A stretch of 48,105 nt of DNA, taken from positions 1 through 48,105 of IMG/VR virus record IMGVR_UViG_3300031576_000077. One strand, given 5' to 3'. The position numbers and the translations under genes were made by a program. The stretch comes from a virus. Under the pieces are notes generated by a model. The model made no database searches. It was given only the letters and a program-made list of their open reading frames with translations, and was not told the DNA's origin. The number at the start of each line of letters is the position of its first letter. Position 1 is the stretch's first letter. This document shows, one piece after another, positions 9,323 through 15,597 of the stretch.

Positions 9323-9609
9323 TGATCCCCGGCCCGGTGCTCGAAGCGCTCAAGTCCCTCAAGTCTCCGCTCTGGCCGATCCTCGTCGGCCTCGTGCTGC
9401 TCGCCAAGCGCGCGCCGACGCAGATGCACTCGGTGATCGACTACCTCGCGAGCGTCGGCGAGTTCCTGTGGAACCCCGAGAACGCGGCGTCGATCGCGAT
9501 GATCGGCGCCGGGCTCGCGTGGTGGGCCAAGCGCAATGGGAACCAGGGCGATCGATTCGAGGCGGCGGTGCAGGAGGCGATCGCGAAGCAGACACCGCCC
9601 GCTGGATGA
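9319..9609 (+). CDS. Holin-like small membrane protein
   Basis: 96 residues, start overlapping the lysozyme stop. Two hydrophobic segments are seen (~17-30, SPLWPILVGLVLLAK; ~56-70, AASIAMIGAGLAWW), separated by a loop with charged ends, and the tail is hydrophilic. Size, two-span topology and position next to the endolysin fit a class II holin that forms the membrane lesion. The order endolysin then holin is reversed from lambda, and the sequence alone does not identify a family. Confidence 0.55.
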   Translation: MMIPGPVLEALKSLKSPLWPILVGLVLLAKRAPTQMHSVIDYLASVGEFLWNPENAASIAMIGAGLAWWAKRNGNQGDRFEAAVQEAIAKQTPPAG

Positions 9610-9665
9610 CGGCCGCCACGCTGCTCGGGCTGCCGCAGCCGCCCCCGAAGGTTCCGGGGCCGTAG
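9606..9665 (+). CDS. 19-residue proline-rich ORF after the holin
   Basis: A complete ORF (MTAATLLGLPQPPPKVPGP) starts on an ATGA overlap with the holin-like gene and stops one base before the next GTG. It fills exactly the gap between two genes. It may serve only to keep ribosomes on the message; a functional peptide cannot be shown. Confidence 0.25.
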   Translation: MTAATLLGLPQPPPKVPGP

Positions 9666-9666
9666 C

Positions 9667-9954
9667 GTGCCTCCGCTGGTCCGGCTCCGTGAGGATCTCG
9701 GCGTGCGGCACGTCGGGTGGTGGTGCCCTGCCTGCGCACGACCGCACGAGGTCCCGCTCCACGCGACGGATGGCTGGATCTTCGACGGCTCGCCCGAGGC
9801 GCCGACGCTCCATCCCACCGTGATCGCGACGAGCTCGCGCCGCGGCGTGGTCGAGGTGACCTGCCACTCCCGGATCCGGGCCGGGCAGATCGAGTACCTG
9901 CCGACGTCGAGCCACGCGCTTGCGGGACAGACCGTGGCGATGGAGCCGGCGTGA
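9667..9954 (+). CDS. Small CxxC protein, DUF6527-like
   Basis: 95 residues, GTG start. The order of motifs is WWCPAC-RPHEVPL, GWIFDGSPEAPTLHPT, then a VTCHSRIRAGQIEYL strand and a terminal SHALAGQTV. From memory this matches a small phage/prophage family (DUF6527 type) with conserved G-W-x-(F/W)-(D/N)-G, PT-x-x-PS/T and HALAGQTV motifs; biochemical function in phages is not established. The next gene shares the same core, so the two are a paralogous pair. Its stop overlaps that gene (GTGA). Confidence 0.6.
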   Translation: MPPLVRLREDLGVRHVGWWCPACARPHEVPLHATDGWIFDGSPEAPTLHPTVIATSSRRGVVEVTCHSRIRAGQIEYLPTSSHALAGQTVAMEPA

Positions 9955-10265
9955 GTGAGTCGCGTCTCTCCGTGGACGGATTCGCGGTGGCCGGAGAGCA
10001 CGAGTTCTTCGCCGCCGACCACGCGAAGCGCCCTGGCGCGTTCTACTTCGTGCGCGACGTCGAGGCTGGGAAGCCTGACCGTCTCGGGATCTGGGTGCTC
10101 GTGCCGAGCGAGGCGTGGGGGGTCTGCGCCGGCCGGCTGCCGCTCAACTGCCCGGACGGCTGGACCTGGGACGGCAACCAGGAGCGCCCGACGCTCTCGC
10201 CGTCGATCCACTGCGTCGACCACTGGCACGGCTACCTGCGCGCCGGCCGCTTCGAGAGCTGCTGA
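9951..10265 (+). CDS. Second small DUF6527-like protein
   Basis: 104 residues, GTG start coupled to the preceding gene. It repeats the core motif (GWTWDGNQERPTLSPSI, then HGYLRAGRFESC), preceded by a longer N-terminal domain with FYFVRDVEAGKPDRLGIWVLVP. It lacks the CPAC pair and the C-terminal HALAGQTV box of its neighbour. The 3' end converges with the minus-strand zinc-ribbon reading frame. Function unknown; the paired arrangement suggests a duplicated and diverged accessory module. Confidence 0.55.
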   Translation: MSESRLSVDGFAVAGEHEFFAADHAKRPGAFYFVRDVEAGKPDRLGIWVLVPSEAWGVCAGRLPLNCPDGWTWDGNQERPTLSPSIHCVDHWHGYLRAGRFESC

Positions 10266-10421
10266 CGCCCGCGCCCTCCGCCATCCCGCCTTCCGGCAGC
10301 CTGCCCGCTCGCAGTAGCGGGCATCGACGCGGCGCGCCGGGAACCATCGCCGGCACTCCTCACAGCGACGGGACGGGAGCCGAGGTGCACCACAGGTCGG
10401 GCAGCGAGAGGAGCGCGCCAT
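10266..10421 (-). CDS. Zinc-ribbon protein, N-terminal coding segment (3' end unclear)
   Basis: An ATG at 10421 overlaps the stop of the upstream minus-strand gene (TGATG). The first ~52 residues are a convincing treble-clef/zinc ribbon: RCPTCGAPRLPSRRCEECRRW, then DARYCERAGC-K-GWRRAR, with three Cys pairs. From about 10265 the same frame stays open to 9441 but runs antisense to two plus-strand genes and looks like shadow sequence. A one-base shift would bring in a TAG at 10232-10234. Either the gene is truncated or frameshifted at its 3' end, or the two strands really overlap. Confidence 0.4.
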
Positions 10422-10909
10422 CAGTGCTCCGTGCGCGCGATCCACGCCCATGCGAGCACGCGCTCGAGGTCAGCGATCGCCATCATCAGCTGTGGGACCT
10501 GAGCCGCTCGCACTGTACCGATTCCGGGCTCGAGGCGTGCTGCGCACCATGGCTCGGGCGGGCAGCGCTCGGCGTCGGTCTTGACCGGCTGCGTCTCCGT
10601 TACCCGGTGCTCGTGCAGCCAGCGCCAGTGCGATGCGCCCGCCGTCGAGCGACTCGCGACGCCCACCGTCACCAGCCGCTCGTCGGTGGCGTCGAGCGAG
10701 ACATAGGCCACGAGCGACGTGCCGCCGCGCGTGTCGGCAGTCAGGTGGCACGGCGGGTCGAGCACCGGCAGCACGACCCTCTCTCCCGCGAGCGCCCGCG
10801 CGAGGAGGTCCGAGACGACGGCGAGCGCCTCCTCGGTCACCTCCTCGCGGTAGCTCCGGCGGGTGTGCCCCGTTGAGAGCGTGACGTGGTGCAGGTAGCG
10901 GTCGGTCAC
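10421..10909 (-). CDS. Conserved phage-type hypothetical protein
   Basis: 162 residues, second gene of a minus-strand operon; start and stop both overlap neighbours. The N-terminus (MTDRYLHHVTLSTGHTRRS-REEV) resembles, from memory, a family of unnamed phage proteins that begin with a similar RYLHHVTLxTGH motif. The middle is Ala/Leu/Val-rich with a DPPCHLTADTRGGTSLVAYVSL beta region. No catalytic motif or membrane span. Role unknown; expression from its own strong promoter in a late-strand region suggests a prophage-expressed or separately timed function. Confidence 0.55.
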   Translation of the reverse strand: MTDRYLHHVTLSTGHTRRSYREEVTEEALAVVSDLLARALAGERVVLPVLDPPCHLTADTRGGTSLVAYVSLDATDERLVTVGVASRSTAGASHWRWLHEHRVTETQPVKTDAERCPPEPWCAARLEPGIGTVRAAQVPQLMMAIADLERVLAWAWIARTEH

Positions 10910-11238
10910 GCCTGCACGTCGTATTCAGCACGCCCACGTGCCGCCGCGGCGCCGGAATAAGGATCGATGTAGATGCGGGCCACTGCCGCGCCCTCACGGT
11001 CGGCCTCACGACGCCGGCAATAGATCAGCGTGTCGTGGCCCTGGGCGGTCTCCCCGGTCCACTCGGCGGCGCTACGTAGGTGTCGATAGCCGAGGGCGTC
11101 TGCGCAGGAGCGGCGAGCCGCCGCCAGGCTAGGCCCGCGGTACAGCTCGCGTTGTCGGCCGCGGAGCCACTGATCGGCGTCGGCGTAGACGTACTCGGCC
11201 ACGTAGGTCGTGTCGGTGCGCTGCTCGATCTTGGCCAT
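10906..11238 (-). CDS. Hypothetical protein, first gene of inverted operon
   Basis: 110 residues with a GGGGAGAG ribosome-binding site about 7 bases before the ATG. The sequence is charged and soluble (Arg, Asp, Tyr rich), with alternating beta/alpha character and no cysteine motif except YCRRREADRE. I do not recognise it. It is the promoter-proximal gene of the three-gene minus operon and directly follows the palindrome-controlled promoter, so an autoregulator or a toxin/antitoxin-like role is conceivable but unsupported by motifs. Confidence 0.5.
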   Translation of the reverse strand: MAKIEQRTDTTYVAEYVYADADQWLRGRQRELYRGPSLAAARRSCADALGYRHLRSAAEWTGETAQGHDTLIYCRRREADREGAAVARIYIDPYSGAAAARGRAEYDVQA

Positions 11239-11281
11239 CTGTCTCTCCCCTGCCTCTGGTGTCGCCCGAGGCGCGGCGTGT

Positions 11282-11300
11282 GTCCCCGATTATCGGGGAC
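11282..11300. promoter_or_regulatory. 19-bp perfect palindrome, candidate operator
   Basis: GTCCCCGAT-T-ATCGGGGAC has 9-bp arms around one base, the geometry of an operator for a dimeric HTH repressor. It overlaps the -10 of the minus-strand promoter in the 170-base divergent gap 11239-11408. Its sequence differs from the immunity-region operators, so another regulator (host or phage) probably binds it. No second copy was noticed in the window. Confidence 0.6.
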
Positions 11301-11317
11301 GCGGCGGGCGGTGTCAA
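11289..11317 (-). promoter_or_regulatory. Near-consensus promoter of the inverted operon
   Basis: On the minus strand TTGACA (11317-11312) is followed after exactly 17 bases by GATAAT (11294-11289). The predicted start near 11282 leaves a ~44-base leader before the gene starting at 11238. The -10 lies inside the 19-bp palindrome, so a bound dimer would block it. Confidence 0.7.
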
Positions 11318-11408
11318 GCCATTCGTAAGCGCCTGATTTCGTGAGCCTTTTCGCGCGCCTCGGACGGGGCCGCGGCCCACTGGCGCCCGTGCGCCCGGAG
11401 GACGGCCC

Positions 11409-12479
11409 ATGCGTCTTCGCCCGCCCTGGCTGCTCCTGCTGCTGCTCGTCCCATGGCTCGCGCTCGGGGCGTCCAATCCGTGGGCCTGCGGTCAGCCTCC
11501 GTCGCCTCCGTCCTGCCTCGACTCCGCGACCTCGGTCCAGGTCGTCGCGGGCGGAACGCGCAGCGTCTCGTTCGGCGTCGCCGGCCGCGCCGCCGACGGG
11601 ACGGGAGGCACCTGGTCGGGCCTCCTCTCCGACGCGCTCACGCTGACCGGCCCAGAGCACGCCTGCTGGGTCGGCGGCACGATCGACGGTCCGGCCGTCC
11701 CGGACTCCGAGATCTACTACGAGTGCAGCTCGACGCACGGCTACACCGGCGGCCCGTGCTTCGCGTACCACACGACGGCCGGGATCGCGCCCGACGATCC
11801 GGCAGGGCACGTGATCGAGGACGTGGCGGTCGGCGGCTACGGCGACGGGCTCTCGATCCCGCCGAGCGGCGATGCCGGCGACGTACTCGGGCGCAGGCTC
11901 TACCTCCACGACCTCCACGACGACGCGCTCGAGTCCGACTGGGCGCAGCAGAGCCTCGGGTGCGAGGACTGCCTGTTCGAGCGCGTGTTCATGGGGCTCG
12001 CCTACAACAGGCGGAGCAGCGCGAGCGGCAACACGCCGCGGCCGGGCGTCACGATGACGCTGCGCGACTCGCTCGTTCAGCTCCACCGCTTCGTCCACTC
12101 CTACAAGGAGAAGTCTGGGCATGGGGGAATTTTCAAAGATGACGATGGCTTCGCTCCGGATTTCATCGTCACGCGCAACACGTTCCTGATGGGCCCGGTC
12201 GCTGGCAGCGGCCAGGTGCAGTTCCCGATGCTCGGCCACGTCCGCGAGTGCGAGGGGAACGTCCTGCTCTGGCAGGGCACCGAGAGCGCGTTCGACTCCA
12301 TGCTCGCGACGGGCAGCGCCTTCGACGGCGCGACGAACGGCGAGCGCCTGGCCGCGCTCGCGCACTGCTACGAGGTCCGGGTCAAGCCTGCTGGTCAGAG
12401 CGCCGCGGACTTCCGCGCCGAGCACTGGGACCCGCTCGTCTCGGCGTGGAAGGCTGCGCACGCGGCGGGTGGTTCGTGA
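11409..12479 (+). CDS. Secreted beta-helix protein
   Basis: 356 residues with a signal peptide (MRLRPPWLLLLLLVPWLALG, cleavage near 20). The mature protein starts with a Cys-rich segment (NPWACGQPPSPPSC), followed by right-handed beta-helix coils: YLHDLHDDALESD, CLFERVFMGLAYN, TLRDSLVQLHRF. The motif SGHGGIFKDDDG corresponds to SGHGGFFF in the protein at 2156, suggesting that the two share a module. The stop overlaps the start of the secreted phosphoesterase gene. Carbohydrate binding or processing outside the cytoplasm is a fold-level inference. Confidence 0.6.
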   Translation: MRLRPPWLLLLLLVPWLALGASNPWACGQPPSPPSCLDSATSVQVVAGGTRSVSFGVAGRAADGTGGTWSGLLSDALTLTGPEHACWVGGTIDGPAVPDSEIYYECSSTHGYTGGPCFAYHTTAGIAPDDPAGHVIEDVAVGGYGDGLSIPPSGDAGDVLGRRLYLHDLHDDALESDWAQQSLGCEDCLFERVFMGLAYNRRSSASGNTPRPGVTMTLRDSLVQLHRFVHSYKEKSGHGGIFKDDDGFAPDFIVTRNTFLMGPVAGSGQVQFPMLGHVRECEGNVLLWQGTESAFDSMLATGSAFDGATNGERLAALAHCYEVRVKPAGQSAADFRAEHWDPLVSAWKAAHAAGGS

Positions 12480-13456
12480 TGCGCTGGCTCGCTGTGCTCC
12501 TGCTCGCCTCCGCTCCGGCCCACGCCGACGGGCTCCTCTACGCCGCTGGCGACATCGCGAGCAGCGGGAGCGGCAAGGAGCTGACCGCGCAGATCCTCGA
12601 CGCGCACCCGGCCGGCATCGTGCTCACGCTCGGCGACAACGCCTACAGCGACGGCACGGCGGCCGAGTTCGCGGCGCGCTACGAGCCGACGTGGGGTAGG
12701 CACAAGGCCAGGACGTACCCGTCGCCCGGGAACCACGATTGGCGCACGGCGTGCGCGAGCGCCTACCGCGACTACTTCGCCGCGGCCGGCCGGCCGACGG
12801 GAGCGCCCTGCGACCTCTGGTACAGCTACGACTTCGACGGCTGGCACTTCGTCGCGCTCAATAGCAACGTGGACACCGACTACGGGAGCGCGCAAGCGGC
12901 GTGGCTCGAAGCGGACCTGTCGGCCTCGGACGCCGACTGCACGCTCGCCTACTGGCACCACCCGCGCTTCAGCTCCGGCGACAGCCACGGCAGCAGCACG
13001 GCGACGCAGGACGTGTGGAAGATCCTGCACAGCCACGGCGCGGACCTGGTACTCGCGGGGCACGACCACAACTACGAGCGGTTCGCGCCGCTCGACGCCT
13101 TCGGCAACGCCGACGCGACGGCGCCGCGCTCGTTCGTGGTCGGGACGGGCGGTAGCAGCCTCCGGCCGATGGGCGTGATCGAGCCCGGCAGCGAGGCCAG
13201 CGCGGGCAACCTCTACGGCGTGCTCGAGCTGACGCTGCGCGCGACTGGCTACGACTGGCGATTCCTCCCGGCCGCAGGCTACGCCTACGCGGACGCCGGC
13301 TCGGCCTCGTGCGTCGGCCTCCACGCGCCGCCGTGGATGGGCGATGCGGGGTGCGGGATCGGACCCGAGCTTGCGCTCCTGCTTCCGCTGCTCTACTCAA
13401 TCCGAGTTCGCCGACACCCTCGAAGCGTGAAGCCAGATGCTCGACCGAGGGCGTGA
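12479..13456 (+). CDS. Secreted metallophosphoesterase with C-terminal anchor-like tail
   Basis: 325 residues. Signal peptide of ~16 (MRWLAVLLLASAPAHA). All blocks of the calcineurin-like metallophosphoesterase fold are visible: GD-A (24-27), LGDNAYSDGT (51-60), GNHDW (84-88), WHHPRF (159-164) and GHDHNYERF (194-202), close to the purple-acid-phosphatase group. These residues bind a dinuclear metal centre and hydrolyse phosphate esters. The C-terminus has a Cys, a hydrophobic run (GPELALLLPLLYSIRV) and then RRHPR, which resembles PEP-CTERM/MYXO-CTERM sorting tails. I infer an enzyme exported to the periplasm or cell surface. It is an unusual phage cargo gene; lysogenic conversion or phosphate scavenging are possible roles. 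Confidence 0.8.
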   Translation: MRWLAVLLLASAPAHADGLLYAAGDIASSGSGKELTAQILDAHPAGIVLTLGDNAYSDGTAAEFAARYEPTWGRHKARTYPSPGNHDWRTACASAYRDYFAAAGRPTGAPCDLWYSYDFDGWHFVALNSNVDTDYGSAQAAWLEADLSASDADCTLAYWHHPRFSSGDSHGSSTATQDVWKILHSHGADLVLAGHDHNYERFAPLDAFGNADATAPRSFVVGTGGSSLRPMGVIEPGSEASAGNLYGVLELTLRATGYDWRFLPAAGYAYADAGSASCVGLHAPPWMGDAGCGIGPELALLLPLLYSIRVRRHPRSVKPDARPRA

Positions 13457-13533
13457 AGTGTCGCGGGGCATGGGCGGATTGCGGGTGCGTGAGGGCTCGG
13501 AACAGCTACCGAGCACGAGCGTGACTCCGCATA

Positions 13534-13575
13534 GCGGGCGGTGGCGGACCGGCATCTGGACTCCGCCCCGCCCGC
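13534..13575 (+). repeat. GC-rich hairpin between cargo genes
   Basis: GCGGGCGGTGGCGG pairs with CCGCCCCGCCCGC around a 15-base loop, with one bulged base. It lies in the 135-base gap 13457-13591, which otherwise holds nothing recognisable. No T-run follows, so it may be an RNA-stability or attenuation element rather than a classical terminator. Confidence 0.45.
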
Positions 13576-13591
13576 AACTCGTCATGCCGCT

Positions 13592-13771
13592 ATGAGACGC
13601 CGGCAGCCGTTCTCGGCCAGGAAGCCTCGCGGCATCTTCCAGTCCGCGCCCGACGGCTGGGAGCATCGCCTCAGGGTCGCGCTCCGGCTCGGCAACGGTG
13701 CGGTCCTCACGGCCCGCCAGTGCCACGACCTGGCCGTGGCGCTCGGGTGGACCACCGGGGAGCGGCCGTGA
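13592..13771 (+). CDS. Small basic protein, unknown
   Basis: 59 residues from the ATG at 13592 (MRRRQPFSARKPRGIFQSAP...); a GTG at 13541 would add 17 residues but lies within the hairpin. The protein is basic at the N-terminus, with a predicted helical C-terminal half (LTARQCHDLAVALGW) like a small DNA-binding domain. No family recognised. Its stop overlaps the GTG of the next gene (GTGA), which supports its reality. Confidence 0.4.
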   Translation: MRRRQPFSARKPRGIFQSAPDGWEHRLRVALRLGNGAVLTARQCHDLAVALGWTTGERP

Positions 13772-14334
13772 TCGTGCTCGACGTCGAGCGCCGCCGCCGC
13801 CTGCTCGCGGCTCTCGTGCTCTGCCGGACCTGCGGCGTGCGCGTGGTGCGCCCCACGAGCACCGGGCAGTGCTTCTGGTGCTGGGCGCGGCGCGGCGCGC
13901 TCGCCCTCGCGCTGCTCTCGGTCTTTCTGGCCCAGCCAGCTCGCGCACACGAGCCGGCCATCGTGCTCCGGATCGTCGATTGCGACACCATGGCCGTCGC
14001 CTTCGAGCGCCTGCCCGACGAGCGTCGCGAGATCGTCGTGCGGGTGCGCGGGATCAGTGCCCCGGAGAGCCGCGGGCCGGAGCGCCCGCTCGGGCGCGCG
14101 TGCACGGCGCACCTGCGCGACCTCCTGCCGCTCGGCACTCGGGTCTGGCTCCTGCCGCCCTTCGAGCCGTCGGTCGGCTGGCGGTGGGGAGCCGGCGTCT
14201 TGCTCTCGCCGGCCGGTGTGCATGATCTCGGCGAGGAGCTGGTGCGCGAGGGGTGGGCGCTCCGCTGGACGGACTGGAAGCGGGACCCGCGGCCGAGCTT
14301 CGATCCGGCGGCGCCGTACCCGCTCGATCCATGA
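13768..14334 (+). CDS. Membrane-anchored/exported SNase-like nuclease
   Basis: 188 residues from the coupled GTG. The N-terminus has two Cys pairs (CRTC 19-22, CFWC 35-38), then a hydrophobic segment with a signal-peptide-like end (ALALALLSVFLAQPARA, ~44-60), then a staphylococcal-nuclease OB-fold: IVDCDT (69-74), VRVRGISAPES (91-101), AHLRDLLPLGTRVWLL, and LVREGWALRW. The Asp/Thr, Arg94 and Glu100 of the SNase active site are present, but the later catalytic Arg region reads GWRWGAG and is uncertain. SNases are Ca-dependent DNA/RNA endonucleases. The topology places the nuclease outside the inner membrane, perhaps to degrade competing DNA. Confidence 0.65.
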   Translation: MIVLDVERRRRLLAALVLCRTCGVRVVRPTSTGQCFWCWARRGALALALLSVFLAQPARAHEPAIVLRIVDCDTMAVAFERLPDERREIVVRVRGISAPESRGPERPLGRACTAHLRDLLPLGTRVWLLPPFEPSVGWRWGAGVLLSPAGVHDLGEELVREGWALRWTDWKRDPRPSFDPAAPYPLDP

Positions 14335-14642
14335 CCTTGGACGGCCTGCCGCCGCGCGACGTCGACGCGCTCTTCGTCATTCGGTGTATGACCGCCAACA
14401 CGGTGCGCAAGGTCGAGCGCGCGGCGCGCGATGGCCGGCTCGTGCGCCAGTGGGCCGAGCGGATCCAGCAGGCTCTCGGCCGCGTGCTCTCCGAGTGCGA
14501 CCGCGCCCGGGCGGCCGGCGCGCTGCTGCCGGCGGATCCCGAGGTGCGCGGCGAGTCCGTCGAGGTGCAGGGCCTCGAGATGACGGCACGCCTGCCGACG
14601 GAGGCGGCGCGCGCCGCCGAGGCCGAGGCGCTCGGCCTGTGA
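14331..14642 (+). CDS. Small helical protein, unknown
   Basis: 103 residues, ATGA-coupled to the nuclease gene. The sequence is almost wholly helical and Arg/Ala/Glu-rich (RKVERAARDGRLVRQWAERIQQALGRVL), with a short beta segment GESVEVQGLEMTARLP. No cysteine or membrane motif. It ends immediately before the patatin gene. I do not recognise it; a helical adaptor or regulator is possible. Confidence 0.5.
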   Translation: MTLDGLPPRDVDALFVIRCMTANTVRKVERAARDGRLVRQWAERIQQALGRVLSECDRARAAGALLPADPEVRGESVEVQGLEMTARLPTEAARAAEAEALGL

Positions 14643-14687
14643 ATGTGCCTGCGGCCGTACGGCCAACTGGATCGCGGAGGGCGGCCA

Positions 14688-15593
14688 ATGGTCCTCTCGA
14701 TCGACGGGGGCGGCTGCAGGGGCGCGATCCCTGTGGTGATCCTCGCCCGCCTCGAGCGCCACATCGGCCGCCCGCTGCGCCGGCACTTCGACCTGATCGC
14801 CGGGACCTCGACCGGTGCCCTCGTCGCGGCCGCGGTTGCCGCCGAGGTGCCGATGGCCGAGCTCGTAGTGCGCTGGCCGGCGCTCGCGCGCGACGTCTTC
14901 TCGGGGCCCGGGCCGATCGCCGTGCTGCGATCGCTGCTGCGCGAGGGGCCGAGTCGGCCCGCGTACGACCCTGCGCCGCTCGCGGCCGCGGCCGAGCGCA
15001 TCGTCGGCCGAAGGACGCTCGGCTCGCTCTCGGGCGCCACGATGCTCTTCGCCTACGACGTCGAGACGGCCCGGCCCTGGGTCGCGAAGTCCTGGCACCC
15101 CGCGTACCGTGATCTTTCGCTCACGGACGTGCTGCTCGCCTCCTGCGCCGCACCCGGGTACTTCCCCGGGCGCGTCGTCGCAGGACGGGCACTGATCGAC
15201 GGCGGGTTCGCCGCCAACAACCCGGCGGCCTGCGCACTCGCCGAGGCGGCGCGCTTCGAGGGCGGCGACACGTCCAAGGTGCGCCTGCTTTCGCTCGGGA
15301 CCGGGGCCTCGCCGTCCCCGATCACCGCCTCCGACATCGCGGAGTGGGGGATGCTCGAGTGGGCGCCGCGCGCGATCACGGAGCTGCTCGAGGCCCAGGT
15401 CGCGGCGGCTGACTACCAGTGCGCGCAGCTGCTGGGGGAGCGCTACCTGCGCCTCCAGCCCGAGCTGCCGCGGCACCTGCGCGCGATGGACGCGGCGGAG
15501 AACGTGGCGGGGCTGATGGACGCGGCTCGGCAGTTCCTCGAGGCCGGGGCGGAGAAGGAGCTGCTCGACTGGTTCGGCGTCGTCGCCCGATGA
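14688..15593 (+). CDS. Patatin-like phospholipase
   Basis: 301 residues from the ATG at 14688, chosen because GGAGG lies 7-8 bases upstream and the family motif then begins at residue 6; an in-frame ATG at 14643 directly after the previous stop would add 15 residues. Patatin signatures are complete: SIDGGGCRG (oxyanion hole, 4-12), GTSTG (39-43, nucleophile S41) and DGG (171-173, Asp of the Ser-Asp dyad) in LIDGGFAANNP. These enzymes hydrolyse ester bonds of membrane phospholipids. There is no signal peptide, so action is from the cytoplasmic face. The relation to CapV-type effectors is only at superfamily level. It may aid lysis, provide an abortive response as a lysogen, or be cargo. Confidence 0.8.
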   Translation: MVLSIDGGGCRGAIPVVILARLERHIGRPLRRHFDLIAGTSTGALVAAAVAAEVPMAELVVRWPALARDVFSGPGPIAVLRSLLREGPSRPAYDPAPLAAAAERIVGRRTLGSLSGATMLFAYDVETARPWVAKSWHPAYRDLSLTDVLLASCAAPGYFPGRVVAGRALIDGGFAANNPAACALAEAARFEGGDTSKVRLLSLGTGASPSPITASDIAEWGMLEWAPRAITELLEAQVAAADYQCAQLLGERYLRLQPELPRHLRAMDAAENVAGLMDAARQFLEAGAEKELLDWFGVVAR

Positions 15594-15597
15594 CCTC

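Noticed and set aside
11025-12461. 478-codon minus-strand frame
   Set aside because: Antisense to a signal-peptide-bearing beta-helix gene, no recognisable domains.
13707-15476. 589-codon minus-strand open frame opposite nuclease and patatin genes
   Set aside because: Arg/Ala/Gly-rich with no motif; the plus-strand genes have clear family signatures. It is a high-GC shadow.
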